Below, in pieces: positions 28,171 to 36,118 of a stretch of 64,000 bases of DNA (positions within the stretch are counted from its first letter, which is position 1; each line of letters starts with the position of its first letter). The stretch spans positions 62,001 through 126,000 of the forward strand of contig NZ_RKMF01000004.1 of assembly GCF_003797835.1 (NCBI RefSeq). Reading direction: 5' to 3'. Under the pieces are notes generated by a model that saw only the letters and a list, made by a program, of their open reading frames with translations, was not told where the DNA came from and searched no databases. Origin of the DNA: Kocuria soli (GTDB taxonomy: Bacteria > Actinomycetota > Actinomycetes > Actinomycetales > Micrococcaceae). Position numbers and translations under genes: made by a program.

Positions 28171-28946
28171 TGCGCGCCCCCGTCCTGAGCATTGCTGTCC
28201 TGAGCATTGGCGCCTTGGTCGGCGTTCTGCTCGTCGTTCTGGTCTGTGTTCTGGTCGGTTCCGGGCTGGCCGGCTTCCTGATTCGTCTCTCCGCTCGGAG
28301 AAGGGGATGCCGTCTGGCCCGAGGGCTTGCGTTGTTGCGGTGCCGGGATGGACCCACCGTTGAGGTCGACGTCGCCTTCGGCCTCATTGGCGGCCCCGAG
28401 TTGCTCGTCGGCCTCGGACTGGGAATTGGGCAGCGCGTCGCGACGCTCGCGGGCGATGGCCGCAGCACGATCGGCCGCAGCTGAGCCGCGCTGAACGGGT
28501 TGGTCCACGAGGATCTCGTCGTTCTCGGATTCGGCTGCCGGGACGGGATCGCCGCTGACCTCACCGGAGTTGAGATCCACAACGCCCTCAGAGGTGGAGG
28601 GCACCATGCCCTCGTCCCGGGCCGACACCGCCAGGTTCTGCGGCGCCTGGTAGAACTCCAGATCCTGATTGCGGGCTTCGGCCTCCTGCGCCAGGGAGCG
28701 TTCCTGGGCGCGCAGCTCGACCAGTCGATACTGCCCGTCACTGACCTTGATGTTCAGCACCAGAATCCCGGCCAGGGTGGCGATGATCGCGAGCATGGCG
28801 ATGACCGGAGGCATGAACCGGGACCACCGGCGTCGCCGCACCGCGGCCGCACCACCGGCCACTGCCGCTCGCGGTTCCGGGATCCGGGCGAGCAACCCGC
28901 CCAGGCCTGGCCGTGAGGTCGACCGTTTCGACGAACCAAACTTCAT
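28167..28946 (-). CDS. ftsL: FtsL-like divisome protein with long tail
   Basis: A bitopic membrane protein between rsmH and ftsI, the conserved ftsL position. A basic cytoplasmic part of about 45 residues is followed by one membrane segment ([21 protein letters not shown]) and a short coiled coil ([23 protein letters not shown]), as in FtsL/FtsB-type proteins. It continues for about 150 residues more, unlike the short classical FtsL. The tail is disordered-looking and ends in a Gln/Asn/Asp-rich run ([20 protein letters not shown]). Both neighbours overlap by 4 bases. Sequence conservation is low in this family, so the identity rests on topology and position. Confidence 0.85.
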   Translation of the reverse strand: MKFGSSKRSTSRPGLGGLLARIPEPRAAVAGGAAAVRRRRWSRFMPPVIAMLAIIATLAGILVLNIKVSDGQYRLVELRAQERSLAQEAEARNQDLEFYQAPQNLAVSARDEGMVPSTSEGVVDLNSGEVSGDPVPAAESENDEILVDQPVQRGSAAADRAAAIARERRDALPNSQSEADEQLGAANEAEGDVDLNGGSIPAPQQRKPSGQTASPSPSGETNQEAGQPGTDQNTDQNDEQNADQGANAQDSNAQDGGAQ

Positions 28947-29950
28947 ACCGACGCCCCACTTCGACGTCGACCCACGCGGCCGTGGTCCCCGCGGATGCGT
29001 TCCGCGGCACGCAAGCGGGCGGAGGCCGCACGCGGGTTCGCCTCGATCTCCCGGGGAGTCGGGGTGTGGGTGCCCCGGGTCAGGACCTTGAACGTGGGCT
29101 TGTGCTCCTCGAGTTCCACCGGGAGCCCCTTGGGCGCCGTCGAAACGGAGCGGGCGGCCAACTCTCTCTTGACGATCTTGTCCTCGAGCGAGTGGTAACT
29201 CATGGCCACCACCCGTCCCCCCACGCTCAGCGCGTCCAGGGCACGCGGGACGGCCCGGTTCAAGACGTCCAGTTCCTGGTTGACCTCGATCCGCAGCGCC
29301 TGGAACGTCTGTTTGGCCGGGTGCCCCTTCTTGTGCTGGGCCGCCATCGGAACGGCCGAACGCACGACCTCCACGAGCTGGCCGGTCGTGGTCAGCTCGT
29401 GCTCCGAGCGGGCGGCGACGACGGCTCGGGCGATGCGGCCGGCAAAGAGTTCCTCGCCCCAGTCACGCAGAATCCGGCGGAGATCGTTCTCCGAATACGT
29501 GGACAGGACCTCTCGCGCGGTCAAGGGCGCGGTGGAATCCATGCGCATGTCCAAGGGCGCGTCATAGGAATAGGCGAAGCCACGCTCCCGCTCGTCGAGC
29601 TGCATGGAGGAGACGCCGAGGTCGAACAGGATCCCGTCGGCATGATCGAATCCGGCGCTCTCCAGGGCCTCGGGGATCCGGTCGTAGGTCATGTGGACCG
29701 GTCGGAACCTGTCACCGAACGGGTCCAGGCGGGCCGTTGCCAATTCCAGTGCGGCGGGGTCCCGGTCCACACCGATCAGGGTGATGTCCGGAAAGCGCTG
29801 CAGAATCGCTTCGGAATGGCCGCCCATGCCCAGGGTCGCGTCCACCGCCACGGGGTGCTCCCGCTCCAGCCCGGGAGCCAACAGCTCGATGCACTGTTCG
29901 AGCAGGACGGGCACGTGTCGCTGCGACGTGGGGCGCGGTGCGTCCGACAT
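28943..29950 (-). CDS. rsmH: 16S rRNA m4C1402 methyltransferase
   Basis: Methylates N4 of C1402 in 16S rRNA using S-adenosylmethionine. Family blocks are [35 protein letters not shown] (SAM site), [32 protein letters not shown] and [16 protein letters not shown]. The length is 335 residues. AAGGAG lies 5 bases before the ATG. A gap of nearly 300 bases separates it from mraZ, so it may have an added promoter, yet it is the normal second gene of dcw clusters. Confidence 0.97.
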   Translation of the reverse strand: MSDAPRPTSQRHVPVLLEQCIELLAPGLEREHPVAVDATLGMGGHSEAILQRFPDITLIGVDRDPAALELATARLDPFGDRFRPVHMTYDRIPEALESAGFDHADGILFDLGVSSMQLDERERGFAYSYDAPLDMRMDSTAPLTAREVLSTYSENDLRRILRDWGEELFAGRIARAVVAARSEHELTTTGQLVEVVRSAVPMAAQHKKGHPAKQTFQALRIEVNQELDVLNRAVPRALDALSVGGRVVAMSYHSLEDKIVKRELAARSVSTAPKGLPVELEEHKPTFKVLTRGTHTPTPREIEANPRAASARLRAAERIRGDHGRVGRRRSGASV

Positions 29951-30248
29951 GTCTGCTCCTTCGTGCAGCTGGCTTGAGAATCTGGGGCACGCGCCATTGC
30001 ATGCGGGTTTTTCGGCAGGGTCAGCTTACTGGCGACAGGCTGGTCAATGACGAACACCGCACCGTGAGCTACGTGACCAGAACCCCGCCCGCTGGCCGTC
30101 CCTCGAATCCGGCCTGGCTCAGGGGAAGGTGAGTCAGGACGGTGACGGCGGTGCGGGTGGAGATCTCGCCGCGGAGATCCCGATGCGGTGTTCAACCGCG
30201 TACATCGACAGCTATTCGGTTACCTACCGGGGACGCACAGGTGGCCGT
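29951..30248 (-). other. mraZ-rsmH intergenic stretch, no gene seen
   Basis: About 300 bases separate mraZ from rsmH, longer than usual. An open frame here (to 30195) runs out of frame into rsmH, is Arg/Pro/His-rich and has no ribosome site, so I reject it. TTGACC and TAAGCT occur but at 13 bases spacing, too short for a standard promoter. I see no strong terminator. Confidence 0.5.
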
Positions 30249-30680
30249 TCAGAACAGCCCCGGAATCACTTCGTCCTCCGTGTCGGAGAACGCTGATTCC
30301 TGCTCCGCCAGATACGACTCCCAGGCCTGGGCGTCCCAGATCTCAGCTCGCGAACCTGCACCGACGACGGCCAGTTCACGATCAAGACCTGCGTACTGAC
30401 GAAGCGGGGTCGGGATGGTCACTCGGCCCTGCTTGTCCGGCACCTCGTCAGAGGCACCCGAGAGAAACACGCGGATGTAGTCACGGGCCTGCTTGGAGGA
30501 CAGCGGTGCCGCCCTCATCTGCTCGTGGACCTTTTCGAACTCCGTGGCGCTGAACACGTAGATGCAGCGCTCCTGGCCTCGCGTGAGCACCAGTCCCTCT
30601 GCCAGTTCGTCACGGAACTTGGCGGGAAGGATCAGGCGCCCCTTCTCATCCAGGCGCGGTGAGTACGTCCCGAGGAACAT
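30249..30680 (-). CDS. mraZ: transcriptional regulator MraZ
   Basis: A DNA-binding regulator at the head of the dcw cluster, made of two AbrB-like halves. The sequence starts [26 protein letters not shown] and the second half has [25 protein letters not shown], with the two D-x-K/Q-G-R repeats typical of the family. The length of 143 residues is exactly typical. The ATG at 30680 is chosen over one three codons upstream because the family begins MFLGTY. In E. coli and Corynebacterium MraZ represses its own operon through short repeats at the promoter; similar repeats occur here. Confidence 0.96.
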   Translation of the reverse strand: MFLGTYSPRLDEKGRLILPAKFRDELAEGLVLTRGQERCIYVFSATEFEKVHEQMRAAPLSSKQARDYIRVFLSGASDEVPDKQGRVTIPTPLRQYAGLDRELAVVGAGSRAEIWDAQAWESYLAEQESAFSDTEDEVIPGLF

Positions 30681-30729
30681 GCACACCACCTTGGTTCGAC
30701 GAGGATCCTCCTGTTTCTCTCTTCGGCCC

Positions 30730-30744
30730 CCACTTTACTCCACT
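30730..30744 (-). promoter_or_regulatory. probable MraZ operator repeats
   Basis: Two AGTGG boxes (30740-30744 and 30730-30734, minus strand) are spaced exactly 10 bases and span the -10 box; a weaker GGGG box precedes them by 10. Known MraZ sites are TGGG/GTGG direct repeats with 9-10-base periodicity over the mraZ promoter, so autoregulation is likely. Confidence 0.6.
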
Positions 30745-30759
30745 TCCCTCCCCGGTCAA
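30732..30759 (-). promoter_or_regulatory. mraZ (dcw cluster) promoter
   Basis: On the minus strand TTGACC (30754-30759) and TAAAGT (30732-30737) are separated by 16 bases and lie about 50 bases before mraZ. This is the best sigma-70-like promoter in the window, and it heads the division cluster. Confidence 0.72.
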
Positions 30760-30980
30760 CCCAAATCGGCGAATTCAGGCCCCGTATGGGACCGGCGTGC
30801 GACGCACTCACACCCCATCACCCCCAGCCCTTCCAACGTTTCCGCATGTCACAGGCGTCGCGTCGAGCACAACGGCGGACGAGGGATGAAAGTGGAGTGG
30901 CGTGGGGAGCGAAGTGGAGGGGGTGGGCCCAAACCTCTTCGATCGCCTGTTCACGGAACGCGAGGATCGCCAGACACGAC
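30760..30980. other. region upstream of mraZ with GTGG array
   Basis: There is no gene between the mraZ promoter and the DUF3040 terminator. The plus strand at 30891-30927 has five GTGG boxes (starting near 30892, 30897, 30902, 30914 and 30923), of which two pairs are spaced 9-10 bases. These look like MraZ boxes in the opposite orientation, but no plus-strand gene follows them. Confidence 0.4.
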
Positions 30981-31010
30981 GAAACCCCGGACCGTGAGGT
31001 CCGGGGTTTC
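30981..31010 (-). terminator. terminator of the DUF3040 gene
   Basis: A 13-pair perfect stem (GAAACCCCGGACC and its complement) with a GTGA loop lies 45 bases after the DUF3040 stop. It isolates the mraZ promoter from upstream transcription. Confidence 0.85.
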
Positions 31011-31054
31011 AGCTGCGATCCAAGCCAACTCGCATCGAGTGGGGCGCAAGCGAC

Positions 31055-31453
31055 TCAGGGGCCGCTGGAGCGGCGCTCGTCCCACCGGTCTTCGAGATTG
31101 CGCATGAAGTTCGACGACGGCTTGGCCGCCTTGGGCGCGGGTCCCGCGTCGGGTGCGGGATTCCCGCGGACCTCCCCGCGGGGCTTGCCCGACCCACGGG
31201 TACTCGCCCAGTAGACCCCGAGGGACATGATCAGGAATCCCGCGACGCCGATCAGCACCGACTTGAGCATGACGCCGCCGAGCACCACGGCAAGGCCGAC
31301 CACGCCCAAGACGACTCCGAGGACGACGGCCCTCGTGGAGAACGTGGGGCGAACCGGCCGCGCATCCATGTGGCTCGCGAACTGGGGGTCGTCAGCATTG
31401 AGCTGCTGTTCGAGTTGCGCCAGCAGCTGTTGCTCTCGCTCGGATAGAGCCAC
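31055..31453 (-). CDS. DUF3040 membrane protein
   Basis: A 132-residue protein starting MALSEREQQLLAQLEQQLNADDPQFA, the hallmark of the DUF3040 family, which lies beside mraZ in many actinobacteria (Rv2169c in M. tuberculosis). Two membrane segments (about residues 43-62 and 65-84) are followed by a Pro/Gly-rich cytosolic tail. The function is unknown. AGGAGG lies 6 bases before the GTG start. Confidence 0.88.
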   Translation of the reverse strand: MALSEREQQLLAQLEQQLNADDPQFASHMDARPVRPTFSTRAVVLGVVLGVVGLAVVLGGVMLKSVLIGVAGFLIMSLGVYWASTRGSGKPRGEVRGNPAPDAGPAPKAAKPSSNFMRNLEDRWDERRSSGP

Positions 31454-31618
31454 GACGTCCCTCCTATGGCTGTTGGGGCCCGATGTACGCGGGGGAAGGG
31501 AATCTTACGCCGTCGGGTGATGTACTCACCAGCCTACCCGTCGGGAACGGCGGAAGAAATGTCGCGCAGACAGTGTGGAGAAAATTGTCAGGCTCCTTAT
31601 GGACTGTGGGGTTGCGTG

Positions 31619-32845
31619 TCACGTCGGTTCGCTGTCCTGTCGGCGGTGACCCGTGCCTTTGTGGCCGAGCATCGATGCCGGGCCCAGCCCGACGTCGCCG
31701 AACCGGGCGCGGGCCTGGTCCATGGCGGATTCCACTGCGGCCCAGTGCTCCTCGCGGCCGTCCAGGCTCAGTTGCACCGCAGTGTCGTCGTCCTCGAGGG
31801 ACTCCGCGCGGACCCCGATCAGACGTACGGGGGCGGCCAGGGGCACTTCCTGTGCCAGGAGTTCGTTGGCGTGGTGGAACAGGTCGTGTCCGGAGGCGAA
31901 CGGATGCTCCACTGTGCGCGAGCGCGAGATCGTCGAGAAGTCCGACCACCGAAGCTTCAACCCGATCCGACGGGCTCGGAGTCGGTGGGAGCGCAGCCGC
32001 GCTGCGGTCCTGTGGGACAGGCCGAGCAGTTCCCTGCGCAGCGTCACCAGATCCGTGACGTCCTCCTCGAAGGTTCCCTCCGCACCGAGGCTCTTTTCCT
32101 CCCGCACCGGCGTGACGGGACGGGGGTCATGGCCGTTGGCCAAGGCGTGCAGGTGAGCTCCGGCGGCCGGGCCGAGGAGTCTGGCCAGGGTTGCGGGACT
32201 CTGGGCAGCAAGATCGCCGACGTGGTTGTAGCCGGCCGTCTGAAGGATCTGGGCGGTCTTCTGACCCACTCCCCAGAGCGCGCTGACGGGCAGTTGGGCC
32301 AGAAAGGCCACCGAGTCGTCATGGTCCACGAGCAACAATCCGTCCGGTTTGGAACGCGTGGAGGCGATCTTGGCCACGGTCTTGGTGGAGCCGATTCCCA
32401 CGGAGGCCGTCAGGCTGGTGGCCGCCCGGATCCTTCGACGCAGCTCGCGGGCGATGTGTACGGGTGGCCCTAGTCGGCGGACCGCCCCGGACACGTCCAG
32501 GAACGCTTCGTCCACGCTGATCTGTTCGACCCGATCAGTGATCTCGTGGAACAGGTCCATGACGGCCCGTGAATAGCGCGGGTACACCCCGTAATGCGGT
32601 GTCAGCACCGTCCCCTGCGGGCACAGCGCTCGGGCTCGGGCAAGCGGCATTCCGGACCGGACGCCGAAGGCACGGGCCTCGTAGGAAGCCGACAGGACCA
32701 CGGACCGGTTGGACTGCGCGGCCACGATGACCGGGCGCCCCACGAGTTCGGGATGCTCGAGCAGCTCCACCGCGACGAAGAACATGTCCATGTCCACGTG
32801 CATGATCGCGGTACGGCGCCAGGAGGCCAGCTCTCTCTCATTCAT
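31619..32845 (-). CDS. dinB: DNA polymerase IV (Y family)
   Basis: A translesion polymerase. The catalytic carboxylates lie in IMHVDMDMFFVAVE and EQISVDEAFLDVSG. YEARAFGVRSGMPLARARALCP is the fingers motif, SVGIGSTKTVAKIASTRSKPDGL the palm, and ALWGVGQKTAQILQTAGYNHVGDLA the helix-hairpin-helix. The C-terminal QLSLD resembles a sliding-clamp-binding peptide. The length is 408 residues. GAAGGAGG lies 6 bases before the ATG. It diverges from the prenyl synthase gene. I see no LexA box nearby, so SOS control is not supported. Confidence 0.94.
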   Translation of the reverse strand: MNERELASWRRTAIMHVDMDMFFVAVELLEHPELVGRPVIVAAQSNRSVVLSASYEARAFGVRSGMPLARARALCPQGTVLTPHYGVYPRYSRAVMDLFHEITDRVEQISVDEAFLDVSGAVRRLGPPVHIARELRRRIRAATSLTASVGIGSTKTVAKIASTRSKPDGLLLVDHDDSVAFLAQLPVSALWGVGQKTAQILQTAGYNHVGDLAAQSPATLARLLGPAAGAHLHALANGHDPRPVTPVREEKSLGAEGTFEEDVTDLVTLRRELLGLSHRTAARLRSHRLRARRIGLKLRWSDFSTISRSRTVEHPFASGHDLFHHANELLAQEVPLAAPVRLIGVRAESLEDDDTAVQLSLDGREEHWAAVESAMDQARARFGDVGLGPASMLGHKGTGHRRQDSEPT

Positions 32846-32953
32846 TCAGGGCCTCCTTCCGCTCGTCCCACTCGTCCCGCCCGTCGACACCCACCACTAC
32901 CCGCGTTCCCGGGCAGCCGCGGTCCGGTGCACCGTTGTCCCGCGCGGCTCGTC

Positions 32954-32959
32954 TACGCT
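32954..32959 (+). promoter_or_regulatory. possible idsA-like gene promoter -10
   Basis: TACGCT lies about 90 bases before the GTG of the prenyl synthase gene, in the 203-base divergent gap with dinB. No clear -35 is present at 16-18 bases. A TACGGT at about 33028 is an alternative. Confidence 0.3.
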
Positions 32960-33048
32960 GAATCCGGTACGCCGATCATCAGGCCGGTTGGTCAAGCACC
33001 ACCGAGCCACCCGCAGCGCGTACGGTCACGTACCGACAAGGAGCCGCC

Positions 33049-34167
33049 GTGTCTCACGACAGCATCGCATCCCCGGCAGACACCGCAACGGTGCAGGCCG
33101 AGACCCAGGCCTTCCTGGCCGGACTGACGCGAACGCTGGACACCTGGTTCCAGCAGCAATCCGCGGGAGCCGCAGACATCTCCGAGGCCGCGGTTCCCCT
33201 GGTCGAGTCCATCTCGGCGCTGTCGACGGGCGGCAAACGGCTGCGGGCACAGTTGTTGTACTGGGGGTGGCGCGCAGCCGGCAAAGCCGCTGATTCCACG
33301 GTTCCGCTCGAAGCTGCCGCCGCGCTTGAACTGTTCCAGACCGCGGCGTTGATCCACGACGACGTGATCGACCGGTCGGCCACCCGACGCGGCATGCCGA
33401 GCACGCATGAACGCTTCTCCTCACTGCACACTGAGCGGCGGTGGGAACAGGACCCCGCGCACTTCGGTTCCTCGGCCGCGATCCTGACCGGGGACCTGGC
33501 ACTGACCTGGTCGGAGCAACTGTTCAACCTGGCCGTGGAACATGCAGGGCATCCGTCGGGGGCCGCCGAGGACTTCGCCACGATGCGCACCGAGGTCATG
33601 ATCGGGCAGTACCTCGACATCCACGCTGAGGTCGCCGGGCCCGATGTACCCCGGGACCAGGCGGTTCAGCGCGCACTGGACGTCCTGCGGTACAAGTCCG
33701 CGAAGTACTCGGCCGAACACCCCGTTGCCCTGGGCATGTTGTTGGCCGGGGGTGATCCCGACCTCGTGCGCGCTGGCCGCGCCTTCGCGTTGCCCCTCGG
33801 GGAGGCCTTCCAAGTGCGCGACGACGTCCTCGGAGTCTTCGGGGACCCCGCGACCACGGGCAAACCCGCCGGTGACGACCTGCGCGAAGGGAAGCGCACG
33901 GTCGTCACCGGGTTGCACTTCGAACGGGCCGACCGGGCGGATGCCGAGGTCGTCGCCAACTCGCTGGGTCAGCAGGACCTCTCGGAGGTCCAGGTCCGAG
34001 CTGCGCAGGAGGCGCTACGGCGCAGCGGCGCCCTCACGGCCACGGAGGACCTGGTGGAGCGGTTGACCGCGGACACGTTCGAGGCACTCGACCAACTACC
34101 CGTGGGTCCGGTGGTCCGCACGGCCTTCCGAACCATTGCGCAGGCGGCGGTCCGACGGGACCGCTGA
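33049..34167 (+). CDS. idsA: polyprenyl (geranylgeranyl-type) diphosphate synthase
   Basis: Condenses isopentenyl diphosphate with allylic diphosphates to make a prenyl chain, probably C20-class, for carotenoid, menaquinone or lipid carriers. The first Asp-rich motif is in LIHDDVIDRSATRRG and the second in FQVRDDVLGVFGD; TGGKRLRAQL is the substrate Lys/Arg region and GDLALTWSEQL follows. The length is 372 residues. AAGGAG sits 5 bases before the GTG. It converges with the Rv2175c-like gene, with only 2 bases between stops. Chain length cannot be settled from sequence by eye. Confidence 0.9.
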   Translation: MSHDSIASPADTATVQAETQAFLAGLTRTLDTWFQQQSAGAADISEAAVPLVESISALSTGGKRLRAQLLYWGWRAAGKAADSTVPLEAAAALELFQTAALIHDDVIDRSATRRGMPSTHERFSSLHTERRWEQDPAHFGSSAAILTGDLALTWSEQLFNLAVEHAGHPSGAAEDFATMRTEVMIGQYLDIHAEVAGPDVPRDQAVQRALDVLRYKSAKYSAEHPVALGMLLAGGDPDLVRAGRAFALPLGEAFQVRDDVLGVFGDPATTGKPAGDDLREGKRTVVTGLHFERADRADAEVVANSLGQQDLSEVQVRAAQEALRRSGALTATEDLVERLTADTFEALDQLPVGPVVRTAFRTIAQAAVRRDR

Positions 34168-34169
34168 CG

Positions 34170-34568
34170 TCACCAGGCCATGGCCTGGGCGCGCCGACGC
34201 ACCTCCGTCTTGCGTCCGGCATGCAGGAGGTCCACGGGCCGTCCCGGCAGTGACTCATCGGGTGTGAGCAGCCAGAGGGCGGACTCAAGATCCGAGAATC
34301 CGGCGTCGCGAAGGACGGAGATCGTTCCACGCAGCGAATCGAGCGGCTTGCCGTCCACTGTGAAGATCGCGGGAATCCGCCGCACCCCGTCCGTCGGGTC
34401 ACGGAAGGCCAGGACGGCCCCGTCGTCGACCAGGGCGTGGACTCGGGTCACGATCACGTCCAGGGCTTCGGCGATGTCGGGGATGGTGGTCCATTCCTCG
34501 ACCAGCGCCGACAACTGGGCGAACTGTTCGGGGGTGGGATCGGCTTCTTGATGCGTGGACTTCTTCAC
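34170..34568 (-). CDS. Rv2175c-like DNA-binding protein
   Basis: A 132-residue protein with a winged-helix region (TTIPDIAEALDVIVTRVHALVDDGAVLAFRD) and the C-terminal half RRIPAIFTVDGKPLDSLRGTISVLRDAGFSDLESALWLLTPDESLPGRPVDLL, closely matching Rv2175c. In M. tuberculosis that protein binds DNA weakly and is phosphorylated by the kinase PknL, encoded next to it; here a PASTA kinase lies 1.5 kb away. The GTG start lacks a ribosome site. CACTCT lies 6 bases upstream, so a leaderless message is possible. It converges with the prenyl synthase. Confidence 0.88.
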   Translation of the reverse strand: MKKSTHQEADPTPEQFAQLSALVEEWTTIPDIAEALDVIVTRVHALVDDGAVLAFRDPTDGVRRIPAIFTVDGKPLDSLRGTISVLRDAGFSDLESALWLLTPDESLPGRPVDLLHAGRKTEVRRRAQAMAW

Positions 34569-34755
34569 GCCATCAGAGTGCCACGAGCGCAGGTCCGATG
34601 CACAAGACGCGCCCTCGGGTGCCTGTGTGTCCCGTCCGACTCATGGGCGACTCGCGTGCCCTCCTGCTCGTCGGAGGGGATTCAGCCGGGTAGCCTCGGG
34701 GCCGCGGCCAGAACTTCCCCCTGGTCGTTCCCCAAGTCCCCCCGAGGTCATCTCG

Positions 34756-36009
34756 ATGCACCGCACCAACGAGGGCCAGGTTCCGCACGACGGCACCCCG
34801 GCCGCGGACACTTCGTCACGCCCCCACAAGCTCGCCGCCGCACGAACGGCGACAACCATGGCGGCCTTGGCCGCACTGGGACTGACCGGAGCACCGGCCG
34901 CCCACGGTCAGCCGGCCGCCGAGCACCCCACGCCGACGCACGACGAGTCCCGCCCCGATGGGCCCGTTCGGACCGTCATGCCGGGCGACTCGCTGTGGTC
35001 CGTGGCCACGACCAACGGCATCTCCGTCGAAGAGCTCATGGAACTCAACGACCTCTCGGGAGACGCCGCACTCACACCCGGTCAGCACCTGCGCCTGAGC
35101 GAACCGGAGGCCAAGTCGCAGCGCGGAGAAGACCGTCCCCCTGAACGGGTGCAGGCCGATGCCGCCGCCTCTCCCGAACCCGCTGGGCACAGCGCCTCCC
35201 CTGCGCCCGCGTCGCCCAAGGGCGACGCCGCTGACTCCGTGCGACACGAGGTCACCGCCGGTGACTCCCTCTGGGACCTCGCGCTGCGCCATGACGTCAC
35301 CGTGGCCCAGATCATCGAGACCAACGACCTCGACTTGAGTGCGGGACTGCGACCGGGCCAGGTCCTGCAGATCCCGGCAGCACCCGCGACTGCAGCGCCG
35401 GTCTCCCGGGAACGGTCCGAGCCGAAGGCCGCGCCGACGGACCAGGGCACCGCCGCCCGGACCGCGCACACGGATTCTCAAGCCCGGACGGGCAAGGACG
35501 ACGGCGGGGACGCGGATGCGGACGAGGTCCGCAACAACTTCCCCGGATACGACTACGACGACGCCACCGTGGCAGCCGCCAACAGGAGCCTGGAACAGCT
35601 GCGCGAACGACCGGCGGTCCCGGCCGAGGACATCCAGGCCATGGTCCGTTCGACCGCGCAGGAGATGGGCGTCGACCCCGCATTGGCGCTGGCCCACGCG
35701 CAGCAGGAGTCGGGATTCAACCACCAGGTGGTCTCCCCCGCCAACGCGATCGGCACCATGCAGGTGGTCCCTTCGGCGGGCGAATGGGCAGAGTCCCTGG
35801 TGGGCCGCGACCTGAACCTCATGGACCCGCAGGACAACATCACGGCGGGCGTCGCCATCATCCGGGCCAACTCGGAACGGGCGGACGGTCAGGACGAGGC
35901 GATCGGTGCGTACTACCAGGGCCTGCACGGCGTCCGCGAGTACGGCATGTACTCGGACACCAAGGACTACGTGTCCGACGTCAAGTCCAAGCTCAAGCTC
36001 TGGAGCTGA
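34756..36009 (+). CDS. secreted LysM/lytic transglycosylase protein
   Basis: A predicted wall-acting enzyme of 417 residues. An N-terminal hydrophobic export segment (ATTMAALAALGLTGAPAAHGQ) is followed by two LysM domains (VMPGDSLWSVATTNGISVEELMELNDL and VTAGDSLWDLALRHDVTVAQIIETNDL) joined by disordered linkers. The C-terminal SLT-type domain has GVDPALALAHAQQESGFNHQ (catalytic Glu in QQESGF), ANAIGTMQVVPSAGEW and DPQDNITAGVAII. It probably cleaves glycan strands. The start MHRTNEGQ is chosen for GAGGT 7 bases upstream; the frame is open further but with no export signal at its start. The export segment begins about 25 residues in, which is late for a Sec signal. It lies just upstream of the PASTA kinase. 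Confidence 0.9.
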   Translation: MHRTNEGQVPHDGTPAADTSSRPHKLAAARTATTMAALAALGLTGAPAAHGQPAAEHPTPTHDESRPDGPVRTVMPGDSLWSVATTNGISVEELMELNDLSGDAALTPGQHLRLSEPEAKSQRGEDRPPERVQADAAASPEPAGHSASPAPASPKGDAADSVRHEVTAGDSLWDLALRHDVTVAQIIETNDLDLSAGLRPGQVLQIPAAPATAAPVSRERSEPKAAPTDQGTAARTAHTDSQARTGKDDGGDADADEVRNNFPGYDYDDATVAAANRSLEQLRERPAVPAEDIQAMVRSTAQEMGVDPALALAHAQQESGFNHQVVSPANAIGTMQVVPSAGEWAESLVGRDLNLMDPQDNITAGVAIIRANSERADGQDEAIGAYYQGLHGVREYGMYSDTKDYVSDVKSKLKLWS

Positions 36010-36106
36010 CCACCGGCGGCCACTGACCGGCGGAGCCAACCTGCACGTTCGCGCTGAATGTGGTCACAGGTACGCATCCTTCGAGCTCGCCACGAGCACC
36101 CTGTCT

Positions 36107-36112
36107 TAGGGT
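36107..36112 (+). promoter_or_regulatory. leaderless -10 box of the PASTA kinase
   Basis: TAGGGT lies 6 bases before the GTG at 36119, so transcription should start at or beside the start codon. There is no proper ribosome site. A possible out-of-frame ATG at 36117 is not the start. Confidence 0.6.
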
Positions 36113-36118
36113 TGTCAT

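Noticed and set aside
29776-30195. Open frame between mraZ and rsmH
   Set aside because: It has Arg/Pro/His-rich composition, no ribosome site, and continues out of frame into rsmH.
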